Positions 40,842 to 51,837 of a DNA stretch of 64,000 bases are shown here, piece after piece. The notes under the pieces were generated by a model. It did no database searches and had not been told where the DNA came from. It worked only from the letters and a program-made list of their open reading frames with translations. Each line of letters starts with the position of its first letter. The stretch's first letter is position 1. This DNA comes from JAVBUY01 sp031552735. GTDB lineage: Bacteria > Bacillota > Clostridia > Christensenellales > Aristaeellaceae. The stretch covers positions 1 through 64,000 of the forward strand of contig JAVBMF010000026.1 of NCBI GenBank assembly GCA_031552735.1, in the 5' to 3' direction. A program made the position numbers and the translations under genes.

Positions 40842-40869
40842 AAAAAAAGCCCCCGCAGGGGCTTTTTTT
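40842..40869. terminator. bidirectional terminator between the two kinases
   Basis: AAAAAAAGCCCC-cgca-GGGGCTTTTTTT, a perfect stem with A- and T-runs on both sides. It serves the plus-strand kinase and the converging minus-strand hybrid kinase. Confidence 0.93.
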
Positions 40870-40871
40870 AC

Positions 40872-43844
<2,973 letters not shown>

Positions 43845-43965
43845 TGGGAGACCTCCTTTTGTACAAAAAGACAGAGCATCCGCCCCTTGGCTGTTTTTAT
43901 TCTAATAGGTTGTGCGACACATTTCAATGTTTTTTGGGAATATGATGCAATTCTTTATATAGGAA

Positions 43966-43993
43966 CAAAAAAACCGCCGGGTAGGCGGTTTTA
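43966..43993 (-). terminator. terminator after the metallophosphoesterase gene
   Basis: On the minus strand AAAACCGCC-taccc-GGCGGTTTTTTT, overlapping the stop codon. It separates this gene from the downstream hybrid-kinase gene on the same strand. Confidence 0.88.
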
Positions 43994-45142
43994 TCGCGTG
44001 GAGGAAGTGGTAAGGCGCAGTAACGCGATGCGCGGCGCGTTGAACATGCGAAACGGTACCGAATACGCGCGCGACACACCCAGCCCGGCGCTGACGAACT
44101 GTGTGACGCCGCCTACCTGCATGAGTCCGTGCGTGCGCCTTTCGCCGGGCAGCCAACCGCGCCCCGGCACATACAGCGGGCCGATGAAGGGGAGACATGC
44201 CTGACCGCCGTTGTTGTGCCCGGCCAGCACCAGATCGACCTGACGCGCCTGCGAGGAAACGGTGGTGGAGTCGGTGGCGCTCCAGTTTTGGAGATTTCGC
44301 ACAAAGTCGCTTTGCAGCGGGTGATGCACCAACGCAATTTGCAGGTCGGCTCCCTGCATGCTGGCGCGGGCCTCGCGCACCCGGTTTAAGATTTCCAGTT
44401 GATAATTCAGCGCGCGACTGCGCGCCTTGATGCCAGCGAGTTCGGCGTTTCCGCCTTCTTGATCGCGCTTGAGCTGATTGCGAAAGCTTTGTTCCGCCGC
44501 GTCCAAATCCAGACTGAGCTGCGATTCGGGCAGCACCCACAGCTTTTTGCCGCCGACCACCAAGGAGCGCGGGGCGTCCAGATAGATGGCGCCGCGACGC
44601 TGCGCGCCCTGCACAAACTCTGCGAGTACGTCGTTGGAATAGTGCGGCTCGGTCATGATGACCTGCGGGTCCTCATCACCGGGGATAAAGTAGATGGGCA
44701 CGCGCGGGTCCAAGCACTCGATCAGCTCGTAAAAGGGGTAGGGGTCGCCATCCGGCCCCACCATGTCGCCGGTGATGCACACCACATTGTAGCTGCGGTT
44801 GCGCAACGCCGCGCGAATCAGGCTTTGCCCGGAGCCAAAACGCTTGCCGTGCAAATCGGAAATGTGCAGGATGCTGTACCCTTCGAACGTGGGATCCAGT
44901 GCGGGAACGGTGACGGATATGCCTTCCACCTGCACCATGTTGTTGACAAAAATGTTGTATGTGATGGACAGGCCGACCACAATGAGCGCAACCAGAAAAA
45001 GCCAACCGCCGGAAACTCGCGTTCCGCGTTGGCCGGAAAACATGCTGCGACTGGGTTTGCTGGCCCGCATGCGCACTGTGGCACGCAGAGGCTGCGTTCG
45101 GGCTTGCCCGCTGGAACGGAATGGGTTTGGATTGTGGTTCAT
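43991..45142 (-). CDS. membrane-anchored metallophosphoesterase, atypical active site
   Basis: A 383-residue protein. A basic cytoplasmic start and one membrane helix (about residues 46-66, WLFLVALIVVGLSITYNIFV) place the calcineurin-like domain outside. Motifs in order: DLHGKRFG (D-x-H), GDMVGPDG (GD-x-x-x), PGDEDP where GNHD/E is expected, LVHHPLQ and AGHNNGG where GHxH is expected. So two normally invariant metal or catalytic positions differ. An inserted helical, Arg/Glu-rich segment lies between residues 215 and 275. It may be a YkuE/LpxH-like lipid or cell-wall phosphatase or a non-catalytic relative. Confidence 0.85.
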   Translation of the reverse strand: MNHNPNPFRSSGQARTQPLRATVRMRASKPSRSMFSGQRGTRVSGGWLFLVALIVVGLSITYNIFVNNMVQVEGISVTVPALDPTFEGYSILHISDLHGKRFGSGQSLIRAALRNRSYNVVCITGDMVGPDGDPYPFYELIECLDPRVPIYFIPGDEDPQVIMTEPHYSNDVLAEFVQGAQRRGAIYLDAPRSLVVGGKKLWVLPESQLSLDLDAAEQSFRNQLKRDQEGGNAELAGIKARSRALNYQLEILNRVREARASMQGADLQIALVHHPLQSDFVRNLQNWSATDSTTVSSQARQVDLVLAGHNNGGQACLPFIGPLYVPGRGWLPGERRTHGLMQVGGVTQFVSAGLGVSRAYSVPFRMFNAPRIALLRLTTSSTR

Positions 45143-45239
45143 GAGCGCCTCTATCTTGCTCGCGCAGTGCGCGGAATGGATGCAACAAATAAAAACTTAT
45201 TTCGACAAGATTCTGTCACAAGTTTCCTGTATGCTATGT

Positions 45240-45268
45240 ATTATAGGGGGAAAAATGTCGCATTTCAA
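45240..45268 (-). promoter_or_regulatory. promoter of the metallophosphoesterase gene
   Basis: On the minus strand TTGAAA (45268-45263), a 17-base spacer and TATAAT (45245-45240). The 305-base gap between this gene and radA is AT-rich and otherwise holds only a likely extended -10 box for radA (TGATATACT ending at 45422). Confidence 0.7.
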
Positions 45269-45447
45269 TAGACAACTGCTTGCAAAGTGCTTGAAATTTG
45301 TTACAATTATATTGAGAAATGCTCCGCGAAGATTTGTGCGAGAAAACGCGAACGAAAAGTGAAGGTTTCGTCAGGATTCTTCGTTTGTTGTCATAGGAAG
45401 GAAAAGCGCGCTGTGATATACTCACGGCGTAGCACATAGGAGAGCAT

Positions 45448-46812
45448 ATGGCCAAGGCAAAGACCGTATATGTGTGCAGTCAGTGCGGATACGAAACCGC
45501 GCGGTGGCTGGGCAAGTGCCCCGAGTGTGGGGAATGGAACACATTGGCAGAACAGACGGCGGCACCCATGCTTGCGCAAAAACCAGCCAAACGCCAAGGC
45601 GGCACCGGTGCGGTGGCGCTGAAGCTGCACGAAATCCCCGAGGACGGACAGCTGCGCGCCGCCACCGGCATTGGTGAGCTGGATCGCGTGCTGGGCGGCG
45701 GTGTGGTGCAGGGGTCGCTGGTGCTGGTCGCCGGGGAACCGGGCATTGGCAAATCCACCTTGTTGCTGCAAGCCAGCGCGCTGCTGGCGCAAAAGGGGCG
45801 CGTGCTGTATGTGACCGGCGAGGAGTCCGCCCGGCAGGTCAAGATGCGCGCGCAGCGGCTGGGGCTGGCCGATGGGCAGCTGTACATTCTGGCGGAAAAC
45901 GCGATGGATGCCGTGGAAGAGCGTGCGCAGGAGATCGGGCCGGACTACATGGTGGTCGATTCTATCCAAACCATGTACCGCCCCGAGATGGCGTCTGCGC
46001 CGGGCAGCGTATCGCAGGTGCGAGAGTCCGCAGCGGTGCTGATGCGTTTGGCCAAGACCAGCGGGTGCGCGGTGTTTCTGGTGGGGCATGTCACCAAGGA
46101 AGGCGCCATTGCCGGGCCGCGTGTGCTGGAGCACATGGTGGACGCGGTGCTGTACTTCGAAGGCGACCGCCAGCACGAGTACCGCGTGCTGCGCGCCGCC
46201 AAGAATCGCTTTGGCTCGGTCAATGAGCTAGGCATCTTCCAGATGCATGAAAACGGCATGGTGGAGGTGCCCAACCCCTCGGAGATGTTGCTTTCCGCCC
46301 GGGCAAAGGATGTGGCGGGATCGGCGGTGTGCTGCGGGCTGGAGGGTACGCGGCCGATGCTGGTCGATGTGCAGGCGTTGGTATCGCAGACCGCCTATGG
46401 CACGCCGCGCCGAACCACCAATGGGTTCGAGTTGGGCAGGCTGGCGCTGCTGCTCGCCGTGCTGGAAAAGCGCGCCAAACTGCCGCTGTACAACCAGGAC
46501 GTGTACATCAACGTCGCCGGGGGACTGGAGCTGACAGAGCCTGCCGCCGATCTGCCGCTGTGCGCGGCAGTGGCGTCGTCGCTGCGGGATATCGTGATTC
46601 CGCCGGACTGGGCGATGATGGGCGAGGTGGGCCTGGCCGGCGAAGTACGCGCCATCGGTCAGGCTGAGCGACGGCTGGCCGAGTGTCAGCGGCTGGGCTT
46701 TACGGCCTGCGTGCTGCCCCGGGAGAACATGAAGCGCCTGCGCGCGCCGGAGGGATTGAAGCTCTACGGTGTGGATACGCTGTCGGAGGCGCTGTCTATT
46801 CTGCTGGGATGA
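45448..46812 (+). CDS. radA: DNA repair protein RadA/Sms
   Basis: A 454-residue branch-migration helicase acting with RecA. The zinc finger CSQCGYETARWLGKCPEC spans residues 10-27. Walker A is GEPGIGKSTLLL (about residue 97), Walker B MVVDSIQTM, the RadA-specific motif KNRFGS is present, and the C-terminal third is Lon-protease-like (YINVAGGLELTEPAADLPL, MGEVGLAGEVRAI). AGGAGA precedes the ATG. Together with the yacL-type gene downstream it keeps the common Firmicutes order, but disA is absent between them. Confidence 0.96.
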   Translation: MAKAKTVYVCSQCGYETARWLGKCPECGEWNTLAEQTAAPMLAQKPAKRQGGTGAVALKLHEIPEDGQLRAATGIGELDRVLGGGVVQGSLVLVAGEPGIGKSTLLLQASALLAQKGRVLYVTGEESARQVKMRAQRLGLADGQLYILAENAMDAVEERAQEIGPDYMVVDSIQTMYRPEMASAPGSVSQVRESAAVLMRLAKTSGCAVFLVGHVTKEGAIAGPRVLEHMVDAVLYFEGDRQHEYRVLRAAKNRFGSVNELGIFQMHENGMVEVPNPSEMLLSARAKDVAGSAVCCGLEGTRPMLVDVQALVSQTAYGTPRRTTNGFELGRLALLLAVLEKRAKLPLYNQDVYINVAGGLELTEPAADLPLCAAVASSLRDIVIPPDWAMMGEVGLAGEVRAIGQAERRLAECQRLGFTACVLPRENMKRLRAPEGLKLYGVDTLSEALSILLG

Positions 46813-46874
46813 GGTGCTGTATAAACCTGAACAATCGGAGCACAATAGGGTAACGGGAACAAGAAGAGAGAGTG

Positions 46875-48005
46875 ATGCGTATGAAGAACCCTGTGGTGAA
46901 GCGATGGCTGAGATGGGTTATTACCGCGATGGGTACGGCGATTGGCGCCGGTCTGTCGGCGCTGGCGGTGCGCCTGTGGCAGTTGCTGGCGCGCGGTTCA
47001 GCACGCGTTCCGCAGCCAACCGCGTGGATGCTGCTGGCGGTGTATGTAGTACTGACAACTCTGGCACTTATCCTGACATTTATCTGCGCGCCAAGGCTGA
47101 TCGAAGGATTCGCGAAACTGGTCAACAAGATTGAGCGCAGGCTGGATGCGACGCCCATGTCGCAAGTCATCCTCGGCGCGCTGGGGCTGTTGGTTGGCCT
47201 GGGCATTGCGGCGCTGGTGTCCTCGCTATACCGCTTCGGCGACCTGACGGTGCTGTCCATCGCGCTGTCTGTGCTGACGTATATGGCGCTGGGCTATTTG
47301 GGCGTGTCGCTGGCGACACGAAGGTGGAAAGAATTTCCGCTGATGACCAAGCGTGCCGATCGCCAGCGTGGCGTCGCGCAGGTTAGCACCAGCGGCATTC
47401 CGCCCAAGATACTGGATACCAGCGTGATCATCGATGGGCGAATCTTTGACATCAGCAAGACCGGCTTTGTGGAAGGCATGCTGACCATCCCGCAGTTTGT
47501 GCTGGACGAGCTGCGCCATATCGCTGACAGCAGCGACGCGATGCGCCGCACGCGCGGCCGCCGTGGGCTGGATGTGCTGCAACGCATGCAAAAGGAGTTG
47601 GGGTTGCCCATTCACATCGACGACACCGATTTTGACGACACCGACGAGGTCGATGTCAAGCTGCTCAAACTGGCGCAGCAGGTCGGCGGCATTGTGGTGA
47701 CCAACGACTACAACCTGAACAAAGTGGCGAGCGTGACCGGCGTGAAGGTGCTGAACATCAATGAGTTGGCCAACGCGGTCAAGCCGGTGGTGATGCACGG
47801 CGAGGAGATGACCGTGCAGGTGGTGCGCGAGGGCAAGGAACCCGGTCAAGGCGTTGCTTACCTGGACGACGGCACGATGATCGTGGTGGACAATGGTCGC
47901 CGCTGTGTCGGGGAAACCGTAGAAGTGGTGGTGACCACCGTGCTGCAAACCGCTGCCGGGCGCATGATTTTTACCAAGCTCAAGGGGATGGATAAGGTAG
48001 GATAA
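46875..48005 (+). CDS. PIN/TRAM domain membrane protein (YacL family)
   Basis: A 376-residue protein with four membrane helices in the first 140 residues, a PIN nuclease-like domain (LDTSVIIDGRIFDI near residue 180, VVTNDYNLNKVA with the second acidic site) and a C-terminal TRAM domain (about residues 310-370) that binds RNA. This is the YacL layout. Starts at 46872 (GTG), 46875 (ATG) and 46881 (ATG) are all possible; the purine-rich AAGAGAGAG upstream does not decide. Likely a membrane-bound RNase; substrate unknown. A strong terminator follows. Confidence 0.9.
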   Translation: MRMKNPVVKRWLRWVITAMGTAIGAGLSALAVRLWQLLARGSARVPQPTAWMLLAVYVVLTTLALILTFICAPRLIEGFAKLVNKIERRLDATPMSQVILGALGLLVGLGIAALVSSLYRFGDLTVLSIALSVLTYMALGYLGVSLATRRWKEFPLMTKRADRQRGVAQVSTSGIPPKILDTSVIIDGRIFDISKTGFVEGMLTIPQFVLDELRHIADSSDAMRRTRGRRGLDVLQRMQKELGLPIHIDDTDFDDTDEVDVKLLKLAQQVGGIVVTNDYNLNKVASVTGVKVLNINELANAVKPVVMHGEEMTVQVVREGKEPGQGVAYLDDGTMIVVDNGRRCVGETVEVVVTTVLQTAAGRMIFTKLKGMDKVG

Positions 48006-48018
48006 GCCAGCGCGCTGC

Positions 48019-48053
48019 CCCCCGCTTCGTGAGACACGGAGCGGGGGTTTTAT
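48019..48053 (+). terminator. terminator after the yacL-type gene
   Basis: CCCCCGCTTCGT pairs with ACGGAGCGGGGG (one G.U pair), followed by TTTTA. Confidence 0.85.
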
Positions 48054-48069
48054 GTCCGAATGCTTTGAA

Positions 48070-48098
48070 TTGTGGGGCTTTTTCGGCTGTGGTACAAT
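48070..48098 (+). promoter_or_regulatory. promoter of the YwaF-type gene
   Basis: TTGTGG (48070-48075), a 17-base spacer, TACAAT (48093-48098), 42 bases before the ATG. Confidence 0.65.
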
Positions 48099-48140
48099 AG
48101 GGCATATTCTGTGCTTATTCTTTCTTCCGAGGAGCATCTT

Positions 48141-48911
48141 ATGACATCCATACCGCAATTTTTCGCGCATGATTCCCAGTTTCTCCCCGGCATGGGCATC
48201 CCCAATTTCAGCCCGACGCATCTGACCTATCTGGCGATTGTGCTGGTGTTCATCCTGTGCTTTGCGTGCGCGTTTCGCGCATGGTCCAAACCGGCGCAAG
48301 AACGAACCATCCGCGCCATGGCAGTCGCGCTGATTGCGCTGGAGCTGATCCGCATGGGTTGGGGGGGCGCCATCGGCCACTTTGATCCGACCCAGATGCT
48401 GCCGCTGCATCTGTGCGGCATCATGGTGTTTGCGATCCCAATCGCAGTGTTTTCAAAAAACCCGCTGGCGCAGCAGTTCGCGTATTGCGGGGTGTCCGGC
48501 GCGTTGATTGCGCTGATCACGCCGGATGGCAGAAATTATCCGCTGTGGCATATCCAGACGTTGCAGTCGATCTGCACGCACACGCTGATTGTGCTGGTTC
48601 CGATCCTGATGCTGGTTGCCGGGCAGTTCCGGCCGCAGATCAAGTGGCTGCCCGCGTGCTTTGGGCTGCTGGTTTGCGTTGCTTTTCTCGATGGCATCAT
48701 CAACACGCTGATCGGCAGCAACTATTTGTTCATTTGTCAGGCGCCGCCCGCGACGCCCGCCGCGATCTATGAGCAGTGGGTCGGCAGGCCGTGGTACGTC
48801 GGGTTGCTGCTGCTGACGGTGTTTGCCGTGTGGACACTGATGTATGTGCCGTGGGAACTGGCGAGCAAAAAGCAGACCGCGCAAGCGCCCGAGGCGGAGC
48901 AAACGACATAA
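48141..48911 (+). CDS. YwaF/TMEM164-like integral membrane protein
   Basis: A 256-residue protein with about seven hydrophobic helices. The family signature MLPLHLCGIMVFAIPI lies near residue 90, together with GVSGALIALITPDGRNYPLW and HTLIVLVPILMLVAG. This is the TIGR02206/YwaF family of unknown function, distantly related to the animal acyltransferase TMEM164, which hints at a lipid role (inference). GAGGAG precedes the ATG at 48141. The tail is short and cytoplasmic (KKQTAQAPEAEQTT). Confidence 0.82.
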   Translation: MTSIPQFFAHDSQFLPGMGIPNFSPTHLTYLAIVLVFILCFACAFRAWSKPAQERTIRAMAVALIALELIRMGWGGAIGHFDPTQMLPLHLCGIMVFAIPIAVFSKNPLAQQFAYCGVSGALIALITPDGRNYPLWHIQTLQSICTHTLIVLVPILMLVAGQFRPQIKWLPACFGLLVCVAFLDGIINTLIGSNYLFICQAPPATPAAIYEQWVGRPWYVGLLLLTVFAVWTLMYVPWELASKKQTAQAPEAEQTT

Positions 48912-48973
48912 ACTTTCGGCATGTTCTGCCGCACTGCTGCGCACACTACGCGCACAGTGAAAGGAGAATGTGC

Positions 48974-50020
48974 ATGCGAAACGTGATTCTGTGCCTCTTT
49001 TTGGCCTGCGCGCTCGTGCTGAGCGGCTGTGCCACCAACAACCAAAGCGGGGGCGGCGGACAGCCACTGCTGCCCAGTGCCGACAAAAGCCCGATGCCTA
49101 CGCTGGGCGCGAAGGGCACCGGTGGCCCGAGCAGTGAAGAGCGACCGATCAACGAACAGGTGCAGTTGCCCGAGAAACTCCGCAAGGGCGCGAATGGTGA
49201 GCCCGAGCTGACGGTGTATGTGACCGGCAAAAAGCAGCTGGAGGACATGTCGCTGGAGAAGTATCTGGAGGGTGTGCTGGCCGGAGAGATGAAAAATGAT
49301 TGGCCGCTGGAGGCGCTCAAGGCGCAGGCCATCCTTGCCAGAACCTTTGTACTCCGCTTTCTGGAGGAAAAAGATTCGAAGTACCCCGGCGCCGATGTAT
49401 CAACCGATATTGAGGAGGCGCAGGCCTACGATGCGTCGGGCGTCAACGACCGTATCCGCGACGCGGTAAAGCAGACGCGCGGTGTTGTGCTGCTGGCCGA
49501 CGGCGAGTTCCCGTTTAGCTGGTTTCATGCGCACTCCGGCGGCATCACCGCCCAAGCAAAGGAAGGCCTGGAATACGAGAAGGATGAACCTGCTTACATC
49601 CACAGCGTGAAAGGCATGGAGGGCGATCAGGCGCCTGCGGATGTTGCCAAGTGGAGCGCCAGCTTTTCTGCGGACGAGGTGATGAAGGTCGCCGCAAAAC
49701 TGGGCGCGAAGGGTGGCGCGCTAGATAGCATCCAGATCGGACAGCGGGGCGCATCCGGCCGCGCGACCACCATCGTGATCAACGGCAACAGCGTACCCGC
49801 CGCGTCCTTCCGCATCGCGTTGGGCAGCACCAAGATGAAATCGACCCTGTTGGATGAAATCACGCTTTCCGGCGGGCAGGTCAAGATCAGCGGCCGTGGC
49901 TATGGGCATGGTGTGGGCATGTCGCAGTGGGGCGCGTATACGCTGGCGCAGCAGGGCTACGGCGCGGATCAGATTGTGCAGTATTACTTCAACAAGGTGC
50001 AAGTGGACAGGTTGTGGTAA
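48974..50020 (+). CDS. SpoIID/LytB domain lipoprotein
   Basis: A 348-residue lipoprotein. The signal ends in LSGC (about residues 16-19); a Ser/Gly/Pro-rich spacer follows. The SpoIID domain shows SLEKYLEGVLAGEM, WPLEALKAQAILARTFVL, the catalytic-type segment FSWFHAHSGGITAQAKE and the C-terminal GRGYGHGVGMSQWGAY. SpoIID proteins are lytic transglycosylases that act on denuded glycan strands, either in engulfment during sporulation or in amidase activation. No spoIIM/P gene is near, so sporulation cannot be claimed. AAGGAG lies 7 bases before ATG 48974; ATG 48968 is too close to it. Confidence 0.92.
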   Translation: MRNVILCLFLACALVLSGCATNNQSGGGGQPLLPSADKSPMPTLGAKGTGGPSSEERPINEQVQLPEKLRKGANGEPELTVYVTGKKQLEDMSLEKYLEGVLAGEMKNDWPLEALKAQAILARTFVLRFLEEKDSKYPGADVSTDIEEAQAYDASGVNDRIRDAVKQTRGVVLLADGEFPFSWFHAHSGGITAQAKEGLEYEKDEPAYIHSVKGMEGDQAPADVAKWSASFSADEVMKVAAKLGAKGGALDSIQIGQRGASGRATTIVINGNSVPAASFRIALGSTKMKSTLLDEITLSGGQVKISGRGYGHGVGMSQWGAYTLAQQGYGADQIVQYYFNKVQVDRLW

Positions 50021-50021
50021 C

Positions 50022-50057
50022 AAAAGGGCTGGCGCATTGCTGCGTCAGCCCTTTTTT
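50022..50057. terminator. bidirectional terminator between the SpoIID gene and the sulfatase-like gene
   Basis: AAAAGGGCTGGCGCA and TGCGTCAGCCCTTTTTT form a 15-bp stem with one G.U pair, with A- and T-runs for both converging genes. Confidence 0.92.
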
Positions 50058-50075
50058 GTGCGTCTCATTTCGCGC

Positions 50076-51803
50076 CTAAATATCCGGATCGGCAAATTCG
50101 ATATCTTCAATTTTCTCCCAGTTGTCAAAGTTTTCCGCATAATCGTGGATCTCGAAGTGCTCCAGATAACACCGCTGTCCACCCGGGCGCTGTTCATCGA
50201 CACGGTAATAAAAATCGCGCACAGTGCCGTCACCCTCCGCCACATCCGCGACAGGACGGCCGAAGGGTGCGGGGTCCAGCCCGGCTGCCTGTATTAGCGT
50301 CGCCTGGAGGTTGGCATGCGAGACCGGCGCGTCGGAATAATCCATCGGCACACCGGCGCTGCCCTTGGGCTTGTAGAAGAACGCGGTGGTTTTATAGGTG
50401 TCCAGCGGCGTATAGGTGTCGGTTTCACCATGGTCGCCGGTGATGATGATGGTGGCGTCGTCATAGAGACCGAGCGCTTTCATCTGATTAAAGTATTCGC
50501 GCAGGATGTGGAAGCAGCCGCGCGTTTGCGTATACTCGTCGCTTTCGGTTTGCGGCACGAGTTCGGCTTCATCGGAAAGCTCAAAAGCGGGATGGCTGCC
50601 GTTGAGGTGCAGGAACATGAAGTTGCTTTTCTCACCCTGTGTGGTCAGCCGGTTGTTCAGCAGTCCCTGATAGAAGCGGTAATCGTACATCTGGTAGGGG
50701 CCTTGGCCGACGGGCATTTGGCGCAGGGCATCAAATGCGTTGCTCGGCAGCCAAAAGGAGGCCTTGAGCGCATGCGGCACGAACCGGTTGGCAGACAACA
50801 GCGACATCTGTCGCATCAGCAGCGGTATATCCAGCGCCACGCTGCCCGGGTCGATGTTGTCGGCTAGGGAGGCGATCTGCGATATATCGCCGTAACTGTA
50901 TTTCTCTTGGATGTAGAGCTTGGTGGTGTAGCCCGCGGCGCGCAACGCGGGTAAAAACGGAGACTCGGCATACGCCTGCTGCATATACGCGGAAGGCGGC
51001 ATGTCAAAAAAGCAAAGCTTGCCGGTGAGCATGTAAGGCACGGAGGGAAACGTGCGCGAGTACATCGAGGTGTTGTCCCGATAATACGTGAACCCATCCA
51101 GATCATCGAAGTAGTCCGCGCCGTCGTTGATGATGCCATCGACATACAGCGCGTCAAACCGATCCAGCACGAACACCAGGATGTTGTCCTTGGTGGATAC
51201 CTCGTAGAGCCCTTGCTCGGAAAGGAAGCCCTTTCGCGCCAGAAAAACATCCTTGTCAGCGGTGGCCAGCGCGCCGACCAGCCCGGCGAGCTGCATGCCG
51301 ATGAGAAGCAGCGGCACAAAGCGCAGCGCATAGCGCCACACCCGCCGCGAAAGCCACAGCAGGACCAGCGGCGCGAGGAGCAGCGCCTGCCACAGCAGCA
51401 GATTCAGTACCGCGTGGGTGCGGTGGGCTTCCCACTGCACCGCGTTGCCGTTGAGCTGACCAAGCGGCAAGTTGAGGAACGTGCCCTGTAAATAGCCCGC
51501 CACCAGCACGCCCAGCAGCAGCGACAACGCGATGTCCAGCAGCTTGCCGCGCAGCAGCGCCAGCACCGCGCACAGCAACAGCAGCGAGGCAAGCCAGGTC
51601 AGCGCGAACGGGCCGATGACCTCGCTGAGGAACAGCGGCATGGAGTTGTGATTGCGCAGAAACAAGTCCAGCATGCCGAACAGGGTGAAGGTGAGCGTAG
51701 CGCCCAAGGCGACCGGCAGAATCAGCGCCAAACGCGCGCGAAAAGGGCGCGCGTCTTGCCAGAGGTTGCGCGCGGAGGAGACGGGCGGGCGCGGCATGGA
51801 CAT
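50076..51803 (-). CDS. membrane sulfatase/LTA-synthase-like protein A
   Basis: A 575-residue protein with five N-terminal membrane helices (about residues 22-185), then an extracytoplasmic alkaline-phosphatase-superfamily domain, the topology of lipoteichoic acid synthase-type enzymes. Candidate active-site pieces: NILVFVLDRFDALY (metal Asp), TFPSVPYMLTG (likely nucleophile region), LHLNGSHPAFE and IITGDHGETDTYTPLD (metal Asp/His). It may transfer or remove phosphoglycerol-, phosphoethanolamine- or sulfate-type groups on wall polymers. GGAGGTG lies 9 bases before the ATG. The upstream gene is a close paralog in the same direction. Confidence 0.82.
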   Translation of the reverse strand: MSMPRPPVSSARNLWQDARPFRARLALILPVALGATLTFTLFGMLDLFLRNHNSMPLFLSEVIGPFALTWLASLLLLCAVLALLRGKLLDIALSLLLGVLVAGYLQGTFLNLPLGQLNGNAVQWEAHRTHAVLNLLLWQALLLAPLVLLWLSRRVWRYALRFVPLLLIGMQLAGLVGALATADKDVFLARKGFLSEQGLYEVSTKDNILVFVLDRFDALYVDGIINDGADYFDDLDGFTYYRDNTSMYSRTFPSVPYMLTGKLCFFDMPPSAYMQQAYAESPFLPALRAAGYTTKLYIQEKYSYGDISQIASLADNIDPGSVALDIPLLMRQMSLLSANRFVPHALKASFWLPSNAFDALRQMPVGQGPYQMYDYRFYQGLLNNRLTTQGEKSNFMFLHLNGSHPAFELSDEAELVPQTESDEYTQTRGCFHILREYFNQMKALGLYDDATIIITGDHGETDTYTPLDTYKTTAFFYKPKGSAGVPMDYSDAPVSHANLQATLIQAAGLDPAPFGRPVADVAEGDGTVRDFYYRVDEQRPGGQRCYLEHFEIHDYAENFDNWEKIEDIEFADPDI

Positions 51804-51837
51804 CGGTGCGCACCTCCTAGCGATTTTGGGTCGGCGA

